Assembly: GCF_026967805.1 (NCBI RefSeq)
Contig: NZ_JAPVBG010000002.1
Span: 828,190-892,189 of the forward strand
From: Blastococcus sp. VKM Ac-2987
GTDB taxonomy: Bacteria; Actinomycetota; Actinomycetes; Mycobacteriales; Geodermatophilaceae
Length of the DNA: 64,000 bases
Direction: 5' to 3'
Below the pieces are notes generated by a model. It searched no databases and was not told where the DNA came from. It was given only the letters and a program-made list of their open reading frames with translations. Shown here in pieces: positions 57,285 to 64,000 of this stretch. The stretch's first letter is position 1. Each line of letters opens with the position of its first letter. Made by a program: the position numbers and the translations under genes.

Positions 57285-57983
57285 GTGTCCCTCCTGCTCG
57301 CCGCCGAGCCCACCGGTCAGACCTGGGCGCAGGTCGGTGACCTCGGGGTCGCGTTCGTGCTGTCCGCGCTCATCGGTCTCGAGCGTGAGCTCCGGCACAA
57401 GGCGGCGGGGCTGCGGACGCTCACCGTCGTCGGGTTCGCCGCGGCGCTGTTCATGGTCATCAGCCAGGCGCAGTTCGGTGACTCCCGGGTGGCGGCGCAG
57501 GTGGTCTCCGGCCTCGGGTTCATCGGCGGCGGGCTCATCTTCGTCCGCCGCGACGCGGTCCGCGGGCTGACGACGGCGGCGATCGTCTGGCTGACCGCCG
57601 CCGTGGGGATGGCGGCCGGCGCGGGGCTGTGGCTCTTCGCCGTCGTCGCGACCGCCGCGCACTTCCTCGTCTCCTACGGGTTCACCCCGCTCGCCCGCCG
57701 GCTGTCCGGCCGGATCACGCGGGTGCACTCCCTGGTGGTCACCTACCGGGACGGCGAGGGGGTGCTCCGCCGGGCGCTGGCCGAGTGCACGCAGCGCGGG
57801 TTCACCGTGCGCGACCTGTCCACGGCTGCCGACGACGGCGCCCGCGGCACCGCGACGCGGCAGGCGACCGTGCGGCTCTCCGTGGAGGGCACCGGCCCGG
57901 TGACCCGGCTCGCGGTGGAGCTCGCCGACCTCGACGGCGTGCTCGCGGTCAGCGCCGGTGACTCCGACGAGGAGGCCGACTGA
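57285..57983 (+). CDS. MgtC/SapB family membrane protein
   Basis: The 232-residue protein has a MgtC domain in the first 140 residues with the family motif IGLERELRHKAAGLRTLTVVGFAAALFMVIS, GLGFIGGGLIFVRR and LTTAAIVWLTAAVGMAAGAGL, and a C-terminal ACT-like cytosolic domain. MgtC proteins act in Mg2+ limitation, pH homeostasis and modulation of F-type ATPase, rather than as pumps. The GTG start is three bases after the add stop, so it is probably co-transcribed with add. No obvious functional link to nucleoside salvage. Confidence 0.88.
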   Translation: MSLLLAAEPTGQTWAQVGDLGVAFVLSALIGLERELRHKAAGLRTLTVVGFAAALFMVISQAQFGDSRVAAQVVSGLGFIGGGLIFVRRDAVRGLTTAAIVWLTAAVGMAAGAGLWLFAVVATAAHFLVSYGFTPLARRLSGRITRVHSLVVTYRDGEGVLRRALAECTQRGFTVRDLSTAADDGARGTATRQATVRLSVEGTGPVTRLAVELADLDGVLAVSAGDSDEEAD

Positions 57984-58040
57984 CCGCGGCGTGGGGTCCG
58001 TCACCCCCGGTCGCGGGAACAGCTCCGCGATCTTCGCTGC

Positions 58041-58046
58041 TACCGT
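58041..58046 (+). promoter_or_regulatory. Candidate -10 box of the DEAD-box helicase gene
   Basis: TACCGT fits TANNNT. Transcription from about 58053 would give a leader of roughly 175 bases containing several hairpins and a short open frame. Confidence 0.45.
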
Positions 58047-58049
58047 AGA

Positions 58050-58227
58050 GGTACCGGCACAAGGCCGGTCATCCTCCCGGACGGTTTGTCCGGGCACGAG
58101 CGCATCCGTGCAGATCCCGCGTTCCACTTCTGGGCGCAGACGATCGCCAAGTGAGGACGCCGGTACGTGACGGTGCTCTTCCTCTTTCACGGGACGCGCT
58201 CCGAGCAGTATCGGAGCCCCACCCCGC
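58050..58227 (+). promoter_or_regulatory. Long structured leader of the DEAD-box helicase mRNA
   Basis: The region folds into successive hairpins: ACCGGC/GGCCGGT-like pairing near 58052-58069, CCCGGAC-GGTTT-GTCCGGG (58077-58095), CACTT/AAGTG around 58126-58153 and GCTCCGA/TCGGAGC (58198-58204 with 58211-58217). The only Shine-Dalgarno-like GGAG (58213-58216) lies in the last stem, 11 bases before the ATG. Cold-inducible helicases often have long leaders. That this one opens in the cold or on helicase shortage is inference. Confidence 0.5.
58108..58170 (+). CDS. Possible short open frame in the helicase leader
   Basis: A GTG-to-TGA frame of 20 residues, VQIPRSTSGRRRSPSEDAGT, rich in Arg and Ser. 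There is no clear ribosome-binding site, and it may simply be an open stretch inside the structured leader. Conservation of the peptide versus the RNA would decide. Confidence 0.25.
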   Translation: MQIPRSTSGRRRSPSEDAGT

Positions 58228-59736
58228 ATGACTTTGGTCCACCCTGCTTCGTTCGAGTCGAGCACGACCGAGAACGCTGGTCAGAACACCACTGAGAACG
58301 TCATCGAGAACGCCGTCGCGGACACCGCGGCCGAGCAGCCCGTCGAGGCCCCGACCGGCCCGACCTTCCACCAGCTGGGTCTGCCCCAGCCGCTGGTGAC
58401 CGCGCTCGAGCGGCGCGGCATCCACCGCCCCTTCGCCATCCAGACCTCCGCGCTGCCCGACGCGCTCGCCGGGCGGGACGTGCTGGGCAAGGCGGCCACC
58501 GGCTCGGGCAAGACCCTGGCCTTCGGCCTGCCGCTGCTGGCCCGCGTGGGCCAGGAGGTCAAGAACGGCCGCCGCGCGCCGCGCGGGCTGGTCCTCGTGC
58601 CGACCCGCGAGCTGGCCCAGCAGGTGCACGACGCGCTGGCGCCCCTCGGCCAGACCAGCGGTGTCCAGCTCATCGCCGTCTACGGCGGTGCGCCGATGTA
58701 CCGCCAGATCCAGCAGCTCCGTCGTGGCGTCGACGTCGTCATCGCCACCCCGGGCCGGCTGCAGGACCTGATCAGCCAGGGCGAGGTGACCCTCTCCGAG
58801 GTCGTCATCACCGTCCTCGACGAGGCCGACTTCATGGCCGACCTGGGCTTCCTCCCGGTCGTCAAGGAGCTGCTCGACCAGACCGACCGCGACGCCCAGC
58901 GGCTGCTGTTCTCGGCCACCCTGGACGGCGAGGTCGACAGCCTGGTCCGCCGCTACCTCAAGAACCCGGCCCGGCACGAGGTCGTCCGCCCCGGCGGCGA
59001 GGCCCCGCCGGCCGAGCACCTGGCCTTCACCCTGGCGTTCCGCGACAAGCTGCAGGTGGCCACCGAGCTCGCCGGCCGCCCCGGCCGCACGATCATCTTC
59101 GCCCGCACCCAGCTGGGTGTGGACCGGCTGGCCGAGAACCTGAAGGCCGCCGGGATCAAGGCCGAGGCGATCCACGGCGGGCTTCCCCAGGCGGCGCGCA
59201 AGCGTGCGCTGGAGGAGTTCACCGACGCCCGCTCGCCGGTCCTGGTCGCCACCGACGTCGCCGCCCGCGGCATCCACGTCGACGACGTCTCGCTGGTGCT
59301 GCACTACGACCCGCCGACGGACGCCAAGACCTACCTGCACCGCTCGGGCCGCACGGCCCGCGCCGGAGCCGCTGGTGTCGTCGTCTCGCTGCTGCTGCCC
59401 GACCAGGTCGGCCAGGCCAAGCGACGGTTCCGCACCGCGAAGGTCGACCCGCCGCTCGACCGGACCCGTCCGGGCGACCAGCCGATCATCGACCTGGTCG
59501 CCGCCGGCATCCCGGTCGAGCCCAAGGAGCGCACCCAGCGCGACATGCGCCGCGGCGGCGGTGGCCCCGGTGGCCGCCCGCGTCGCGAGGGTGACCGCCC
59601 CGGCGGTTCGCGTGGCGGCCCGCGCCGGTCCTACGGCGACCGCAACCGCTCCGGCGGCGGCGAGCGCTCGGGTCGGCCCGGTGGCGAGCGCCGGTTCACC
59701 GGTGAGCGCTCCGCGCGTCCCCCGCGCCAGGGCTGA
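58228..59736 (+). CDS. DEAD-box RNA helicase (RhlE/CsdA-like)
   Basis: The 502-residue protein starts with a 45-residue acidic extension rich in Glu, Asn and Thr. It then has the Q motif (FHQLGLPQ..FAIQ, about 47-72), motif I ATGSGKT (90-96), PTREL, TPGRL, motif II DEAD (198-201), SAT, ATDVAARGIHVDDVSLVLHYD and HRSGRTARAG. The last 75 residues are RGG-rich (GGGGPGGRPRREGDRPGGSRGG), an RNA-binding tail. It should unwind RNA during ribosome assembly, decay or cold adaptation. It is single-gene, with a long leader and its own terminator. Confidence 0.94.
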   Translation: MTLVHPASFESSTTENAGQNTTENVIENAVADTAAEQPVEAPTGPTFHQLGLPQPLVTALERRGIHRPFAIQTSALPDALAGRDVLGKAATGSGKTLAFGLPLLARVGQEVKNGRRAPRGLVLVPTRELAQQVHDALAPLGQTSGVQLIAVYGGAPMYRQIQQLRRGVDVVIATPGRLQDLISQGEVTLSEVVITVLDEADFMADLGFLPVVKELLDQTDRDAQRLLFSATLDGEVDSLVRRYLKNPARHEVVRPGGEAPPAEHLAFTLAFRDKLQVATELAGRPGRTIIFARTQLGVDRLAENLKAAGIKAEAIHGGLPQAARKRALEEFTDARSPVLVATDVAARGIHVDDVSLVLHYDPPTDAKTYLHRSGRTARAGAAGVVVSLLLPDQVGQAKRRFRTAKVDPPLDRTRPGDQPIIDLVAAGIPVEPKERTQRDMRRGGGGPGGRPRREGDRPGGSRGGPRRSYGDRNRSGGGERSGRPGGERRFTGERSARPPRQG

Positions 59737-59752
59737 CCACCCGCACCACCTA

Positions 59753-59794
59753 CGACGGCGGCCCGTCCCGGAATCCCGGGGCGGGCCGCCGTCG
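59753..59794. terminator. Bidirectional terminator after the helicase gene
   Basis: Outer 13-base arms (59753-59765 and 59782-59794) pair perfectly; an inner CCCGG/CCGGG stem adds five pairs. It lies between convergent genes, nine bases before the end of the acidic protein gene. Confidence 0.85.
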
Positions 59795-59802
59795 TCCCCA
59801 GC

Positions 59803-61170
59803 TCAGTCGCGGAAGACCAGGGCGCCGCTCACCGCGGTGACGACCTCGTCCCACTCCGGGCGCAGCTGCGCGGCGTCGGGGGCGGCCAGCGGCGCCTCGG
59901 GCTGCCGGTCCGCGCGGGCGACCGCCTGGCCCAGGGGCGCCGTCGGGGCGAGGAGCTCCTCGACCCGGGACAGGCCGGCGTACTCGGCGAGGTCGCGCAC
60001 GCCCTCGACCGGCTGCGCCAGCGCCCGGTGGGGGACCAGGCCCGCGGCGCCGTCGGCGACCTCGGTCAGGACCTCGGAGAGCTCGGTGAGGTCGTAGCGG
60101 TCCTGCTCGGCCGGCAGCGGCAGGGTGTCGGTGTCGGCGACCTCGGGCCACGACGCGATCTCGGTGAGGTCGTGCCGCTCGCCGCTCGCGCAGAACCGCG
60201 CCAGGTCGGCCGGGGTGTCGAAGACGAACACCTCGCCGTCCCGGCCCAGGAAGCGGGCGACGTCCTCCACGTAGCAGCGCAGGGTCACCCCGGCGCCCTC
60301 GGGGACGACGACCTCGACCGGCAGGATCCCGACGGCCTCCCAGAACTCCGCGGCCTCGGCGACCGCGGCGGGGGAGGCGGTGACCCGGCCGACCCGCGCG
60401 ATGGTGCGCACCCCGCCCCCGGCGGCCGCCGAGGCGGCGGTCGAGCCGGTGGGTGCGGTGCGGGCGGGCCGGGCCCCGGCCACCTGGTCGTCGTCCTCGT
60501 CGTCCTCGGGGATGCCGGGGCCGGTGTCCTCCTCGGCCGCCTCGGAGGCCGACGGGTACTCCTGGACCGTGGCGGTGCCCCCGCCGGTCCAGTCAAGGTG
60601 CTCGGAGAGCTCCTCGACGACGTCCTCCCACAGCTCGTCGAGGACGCTGCCGACGCCGATCCACGCGTCCTCGCCGGAGCGACCGGCGAAGGCCTCCTCG
60701 CCCAGGCCGAGGGAGCCGATCTCCGGTTTGCCGGCGAGCTCGGCGACGGCCTCGAACTGCTCGTCGTCGTCCTCGTCGCTGGTGTCCAGGCACTCGGCCA
60801 GCCGGCTGACGATGTCGACGGTCGCGGCCAGCTCCTCCACCGCCCACCGGTCGGGGTTCTCCGCGGCGATGTCGTACACGCCGTCAAGGTCGTAGCGGTG
60901 GTCGTCGTCGGGGGTCAGGTCGGCGGCGCCGAGCCCGGCGACGACCGGCCACACCGGGTGGTCGGCGAGGTCGTGGTCGGTGCTGGTGCGGCAGAACGCG
61001 GCGAGCTTCGCCGGCGTCGGGAAGAGGTGCACGGTGGCCACGTCACCCTCGGTCGTGCCGAGGAACGCCTGCCACTCCTCGCCGTCCTCCTCCCACGGCG
61101 GAGCCCACAGGGTGTACCCCGTGCGGTCGTCGAGGGTCAGTGCGATGGGGACGATGCTGGGCCTGGCCAC
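59803..61170 (-). CDS. Acidic protein with an internal duplication, unknown function
   Basis: The 455-residue protein is very acidic. A block of about 60 residues is present twice: residues 36-97 (FLGTTEGDVATVHLFPTPAK..LAAFCRTSTDHDL..WPVVA..HRYDL) and 307-364 (FLGRDGEVFVFDTPAD..LARFCASGERHDL..WPEVA..DRYDL). A long Asp/Glu-rich linker (about 195-235) separates the halves. There is no signal peptide, membrane segment or known catalytic motif. Similar actinobacterial proteins are sometimes labelled primosomal, but I see no support for that. Probably single-gene, convergent with the helicase gene. Confidence 0.75.
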   Translation of the reverse strand: MARPSIVPIALTLDDRTGYTLWAPPWEEDGEEWQAFLGTTEGDVATVHLFPTPAKLAAFCRTSTDHDLADHPVWPVVAGLGAADLTPDDDHRYDLDGVYDIAAENPDRWAVEELAATVDIVSRLAECLDTSDEDDDEQFEAVAELAGKPEIGSLGLGEEAFAGRSGEDAWIGVGSVLDELWEDVVEELSEHLDWTGGGTATVQEYPSASEAAEEDTGPGIPEDDEDDDQVAGARPARTAPTGSTAASAAAGGGVRTIARVGRVTASPAAVAEAAEFWEAVGILPVEVVVPEGAGVTLRCYVEDVARFLGRDGEVFVFDTPADLARFCASGERHDLTEIASWPEVADTDTLPLPAEQDRYDLTELSEVLTEVADGAAGLVPHRALAQPVEGVRDLAEYAGLSRVEELLAPTAPLGQAVARADRQPEAPLAAPDAAQLRPEWDEVVTAVSGALVFRD

Positions 61171-61237
61171 CCGACCATCCTGCCCTGCCGGGCAAGCGGC
61201 GCACCTCGGGGTGGCGCAGGGCCCCGGCGGGGTCGGA

Positions 61238-62104
61238 TCAGATGCCGATGGGGTGCCAGACGGTCTTCGTCTCCAGGAAGGGGGTCATGCGGGACAGGCC
61301 CGGATCGGCGGTCCAGTCCGGCTCGGTCGCCGGGGGCCGGACGACGCGCTTGATCGTGCCGGCGGCCTCCCGCTCGAACTCCATGGCCCGGCTCGCGGGG
61401 GCGCCGGTGAGGTCGATGCCGTCGACGTCGGCGTGCTCGGCCAGCCAGGGGCCCAGCTCCTCGGCGTCGCCGGTGAGCAGGTTGACCACGCCGCCGGGGA
61501 CGTCGCTGGTCGCCAGCACCTCGCCGAGGGTGACCGCCGGGATCGGCCGCTCCGCCGAGGTGACGACGACGGCGGTGTTGCCCGTGGCCAGCACCGGGGC
61601 CAGCACGCTGACCAGGCCGAGCAGGCTCGACTGCTGCGGGGCCAGCACGGCGACGACGCCGGAGGGCTCGGGCAGAGAGAAGTCGAAGTACGGCCCGGCG
61701 ACCGGGTTCGCGCTGCCCAGGACCGCGGCCAGCTTGTCGGTCCAGCCCGCGTACCAGACCCAGCGGTCGATGGCGGCGTCGACGGCGGCCCGGGCCTTGG
61801 AGCCCGACAGACCCTCGGCGGCGGAGACCTCCTCGCAGAACTGCACGTGCCGGCCCTCCATCACCTCCGCCACGCGGTAGAGCACCTGGCCGCGGTTGTA
61901 GGCGGTGGCACCCGACCACCTGGCGAAGGCGCCGCGCGCGGCGACGACGGCGTCGCGGGCGTCCTTGCGGGAGGCCCGGGCGACGTTGCCGAGGAAGTGG
62001 CCGCGGGCGTCGGTCACCTCGTAGGTGCGGCCGCTCTCCGAACGCGGGAAGGCGCCGCCCACGTACAGCTTGTAGGTCTTGCGGACGGCCAGACGGTCGC
62101 TCAT
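61238..62104 (-). CDS. Truncated aldehyde dehydrogenase-like protein without catalytic Cys
   Basis: The 288 residues match the N-terminal NAD-binding half of aldehyde dehydrogenases (YVGGAFPRSESGRTYEV, DARDAVVAARGAFARWSG, GVVAVLAPQQSSLLGLVSVLAPVLATGNTAVVV, DGIDLTGAPASR). After that they jump to a short unique tail, so the catalytic Glu and Cys domain is absent. It overlaps the full-length ALDH gene by four bases (ATGA), so the two are made together. This equals the second, inactive domain of ALDH16-type enzymes, here as a separate polypeptide. Likely a structural partner rather than an enzyme. It is intact, not a broken gene. Confidence 0.82.
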   Translation of the reverse strand: MSDRLAVRKTYKLYVGGAFPRSESGRTYEVTDARGHFLGNVARASRKDARDAVVAARGAFARWSGATAYNRGQVLYRVAEVMEGRHVQFCEEVSAAEGLSGSKARAAVDAAIDRWVWYAGWTDKLAAVLGSANPVAGPYFDFSLPEPSGVVAVLAPQQSSLLGLVSVLAPVLATGNTAVVVTSAERPIPAVTLGEVLATSDVPGGVVNLLTGDAEELGPWLAEHADVDGIDLTGAPASRAMEFEREAAGTIKRVVRPPATEPDWTADPGLSRMTPFLETKTVWHPIGI

Positions 62105-63555
62105 CGGGTGCTCTCCAGGTACGCGGCCAGGCCGTGGCGGCCGCCCTCGCGGCCGTAGCCGGACTGCTTGTAGCCGCCGAACGGCGACGTCGGGTCGAAC
62201 TTGTTGAACGTGTTGGCCCAGACCACACCGGCGCGCAGCTGATCGGCGATCTTCAGGATCCGCGACCCCTTCTCGCTCCAGATGCCGGCCGACAGGCCGT
62301 AGGTGGTGTTGTTCGCCTTCGCGACGGCCTCGTCGGGCGTGCGGAACGTCAGCACGGACAGCACCGGCCCGAAGACCTCGTCGCGGGCGATGCGGTGCGC
62401 GGGGGAGACGTCGGTGAAGACCGTCGGCGGGAACCAGTAGCCGCGCTCGGGCAGCTCGCAGGCCGGCTGCCAGCGCTGGGCGCCCTCGGCCTCGCCGATG
62501 TCGGACAGCTCCCGGATGCGGGCGAGCTGCTCGGCCGAGTTGATCGCGCCGATGTCGGTGTTCTTGTCCAGCGGGTCGCCGACGCGCAGGGTGCCGATCC
62601 GCCGCTGCAGGCTCGCGATGACCTCGTCGTGGATCGACTCCTGGACCAGCAGCCGGGAGCCCGCGCAGCAGACGTGCCCCTGGTTGAAGAAGATCCCCTG
62701 GACGATGCCCTCGACGGCCTGGTCGATCGGGGCGTCGTCGAAGACGATGTTGGCCGCCTTGCCGCCGAGCTCCAGGGTCAGCTTCTTCTGCGTCCCGGCG
62801 ACGGCGCGGGCGATCGACCGGCCCACCTCGGTGGAGCCGGTGAACGCGACCTTGTCGACGTCCTCGTGCTCGACGACCGCCCGGCCGGTCTCCCCGGCGC
62901 CGGTGACGATGTTGACCACGCCCGGCGGCAGGTCGGCCTGCCGGCAGACCTCGGCGAACAGCAGCGCCGTGAGCGGCGTCGTCTCGGCCGGCTTGAGCAC
63001 GACCGTGTTGCCGGTGGCCAGTGCGGGGGCGACCTTCCAGGCCAGCATCAGCAAGGGGAAGTTCCAGGGGATGACCTGACCGGCCACGCCGAGGGGGCGG
63101 GGGTCCGGCCCGAGGCCCGCGTGCTCGAGCTTGTCGGCCCACCCCGCGTGGTAGAAGAAGTGCGCGGCGGCCAGGGGGACGTCGACGTCGCGGGACTCCC
63201 GGATCGGCTTGCCGTTGTCCAGCGACTCCAGGACGGCGAACTCGCGGGCGCGCTCCTGCAGCAGCCGCGCGATGCGGAACAGGTACTTGCCGCGGTCGGC
63301 GGGGCGCATCGGCCCCCAGGTCTTCTCGAACGCCTTCCGGGCGGCGCGCACCGCGCGGTCGACGTCGGCGGAGGTGCCGGTGGCGACCTCGGTGAGCACC
63401 TCCTCGGTGGCCGGGTTCACCGTCTTCAGCGGTTCGCCGGAGCCGTCGACGAACTCGCCGTCGACGAACAGGCCGTACGAGGGGGCGATGGTGACGATCG
63501 ACCGCGACTCGGGGGCCGGGGCGTACTCGAAGGGGGCGCGGGTGCTGCTGGTCAT
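62101..63555 (-). CDS. Aldehyde dehydrogenase (NAD-dependent)
   Basis: The 484-residue protein is a complete ALDH: GLFVDGEFVDGSG, the cofactor loop VAGQVIPWNFPLLMLAWKVAPALATGNTVVLKPAE, GETGRAVVEH, VAFTGSTEVGR, the general base Glu262 in LELGGKAANI and the nucleophile Cys296 in GHVCCAGSR, and EVFGPVLSVL near the end. Lying beside deoC, it probably oxidises acetaldehyde released from deoxyribose 5-phosphate. It overlaps a truncated ALDH gene downstream. deoC lies immediately upstream on the same strand with a six-base gap. Confidence 0.93.
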   Translation of the reverse strand: MTSSTRAPFEYAPAPESRSIVTIAPSYGLFVDGEFVDGSGEPLKTVNPATEEVLTEVATGTSADVDRAVRAARKAFEKTWGPMRPADRGKYLFRIARLLQERAREFAVLESLDNGKPIRESRDVDVPLAAAHFFYHAGWADKLEHAGLGPDPRPLGVAGQVIPWNFPLLMLAWKVAPALATGNTVVLKPAETTPLTALLFAEVCRQADLPPGVVNIVTGAGETGRAVVEHEDVDKVAFTGSTEVGRSIARAVAGTQKKLTLELGGKAANIVFDDAPIDQAVEGIVQGIFFNQGHVCCAGSRLLVQESIHDEVIASLQRRIGTLRVGDPLDKNTDIGAINSAEQLARIRELSDIGEAEGAQRWQPACELPERGYWFPPTVFTDVSPAHRIARDEVFGPVLSVLTFRTPDEAVAKANNTTYGLSAGIWSEKGSRILKIADQLRAGVVWANTFNKFDPTSPFGGYKQSGYGREGGRHGLAAYLESTR

Positions 63556-63561
63556 CGTCGG

Positions 63562-64000
63562 TCAGTCCACCGTGACGTAGTCGGGGCCGGAGTAGTGGCC
63601 GGTGCGCAGCTTCTGCCGCTGCAGGAGGAGGTCGTTGAGCAGGCTGGAGGCGCCGAAGCGGAACCAGTCGGGGTCCAGCCAGTCGGGGCCGACGGTCTCG
63701 TTGATCAGCACCAGGTGCTTGATCGCGTCCTTCGTCGTCCGGATGCCGCCGGCCGGCTTGAAGCCCACCTGGCGGCCGGTGGCGGCGCGGAAGTCGCGGA
63801 CCGCCTCCAGCATCACCAGGCCGACCGGGAGGGTGGCGGCAGGGCTCACCTTGCCGGTCGAGGTCTTGATGAAGTCGCCACCGGCGAGCATCGCGATCCA
63901 GCTGGCCCGGCGGACGTTGTCGAGGGTGACCAGCTCCCCGGTCTCCAGGATCACCTTGAGGTGCGCGTCGCCGCACGCCTCCTTCACCGCCACGATCTCC
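63562..64000 (-). CDS. deoC: Deoxyribose-phosphate aldolase (partial, N-terminus beyond the edge)
   Basis: Only the C-terminal part (about 145 residues) is in the window; the reading frame runs off the right edge. It contains LKVILETGELVTLDNVRRAS, the Schiff-base Lys in GGDFIKTSTGKVSPAATLPV and the second catalytic Lys in VGFKPAGGIRTTKDAI, followed by FRFGASSLLNDLL. DeoC cleaves 2-deoxyribose 5-phosphate to acetaldehyde and glyceraldehyde 3-phosphate. It is the first visible gene of an operon with the two aldehyde dehydrogenase genes. Confidence 0.94.
   Translation of the reverse strand, partial: EIVAVKEACGDAHLKVILETGELVTLDNVRRASWIAMLAGGDFIKTSTGKVSPAATLPVGLVMLEAVRDFRAATGRQVGFKPAGGIRTTKDAIKHLVLINETVGPDWLDPDWFRFGASSLLNDLLLQRQKLRTGHYSGPDYVTVD

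Noticed and set aside
61238..62104. Short aldehyde dehydrogenase as a pseudogene or frameshifted fragment
   Set aside because: The frame is intact with a coupled start and a family-like C-terminus (FLETKTVWHPIGI). No remnant of the catalytic domain remains after the stop, so a designed half-domain partner is more likely than decay.

Overview
The window is about 64 kb of very GC-rich DNA. It uses many GTG starts, few leaders with strong Shine-Dalgarno sites, and GC-rich hairpin terminators without a T-run. It carries actinobacterial marker genes: a WhiB protein, a BldM-type regulator, DUF5319, DUF5336, DUF6350, DUF3017, an MfpA-like pentapeptide protein, and a groES-groEL1 operon whose GroEL has a histidine-rich tail. 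Gene order follows several Mycobacterium/Streptomyces chromosome blocks as I recall them. Together with the regulator types this suggests a free-living, non-mycobacterial actinobacterium, plausibly of the Geodermatophilaceae (Blastococcus/Modestobacter/Geodermatophilus). The family name is an inference. I see no rRNA, tRNA, CRISPR array, prophage, transposase or integrase: this is core chromosome.

Layout. 1-11.1 kb: end of rimI, tsaD, a THUMP-like methyltransferase, CIRCE-controlled groES-groEL, whiB3/whiD, a bldM-like regulator, a DUF5319 gene, then the purine genes guaB-guaB3-guaA. 11.1-19.6 kb: a WYL regulator divergent from a hydrolase, a cation exchanger, a PspC protein divergent from a PspC-histidine kinase/response regulator pair, an AtoE-type transporter and a PIG-L deacetylase. 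19.6-33.6 kb: chorismate mutase with a leader peptide and attenuator, pcrA, an M23 peptidase, a lipase-like hydrolase, sucC-sucD, a Tyr/Gly/Gln-repeat DUF5336 protein, a DUF6350 protein and purN-purH. 33.6-43.0 kb: an mfpA-like gene, folD, mdh, icd, a CAP-domain protein, a CNNM/CBS protein, galE and an aromatic aminotransferase. 43.1-47 kb: trpS, a 2H phosphoesterase, yhjD and a D-Ala-D-Ala carboxypeptidase. 47.2-57.3 kb: a nucleoside uptake and salvage module (BMP lipoprotein, ATPase, two permeases, cdd, deoA, an ABC-2 exporter pair, add). 57.3-64 kb: an MgtC-like protein, a DEAD-box helicase with a long structured leader, an acidic protein with an internal duplication, and deoC with two overlapping aldehyde dehydrogenase genes.

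How the genes work together. The nucleoside transporter, Cdd, DeoA and Add take up and dismantle nucleosides. DeoC and the aldehyde dehydrogenases at the right edge would process the deoxyribose phosphate and its acetaldehyde. GuaB, GuaA, PurN, PurH and FolD supply purines and one-carbon units. SucCD, Mdh and Icd are TCA-cycle enzymes.

The most interesting signals are in the non-coding DNA. Upstream of chorismate mutase is a short open frame with consecutive Phe-Phe-Tyr codons, followed by a small hairpin, a strong terminator-like hairpin and a possible Shine-Dalgarno-sequestering element, which has the layout of an aromatic amino-acid attenuator. A second 20-codon open frame, apparently leaderless, overlaps the pcrA start. 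A third lies in the long leader of the DEAD-box helicase. About a dozen genes show a -10-like hexamer 6-9 bases before the start codon, which suggests widespread leaderless transcription. The two aldehyde dehydrogenase genes look like a split version of the two-domain ALDH16 architecture.
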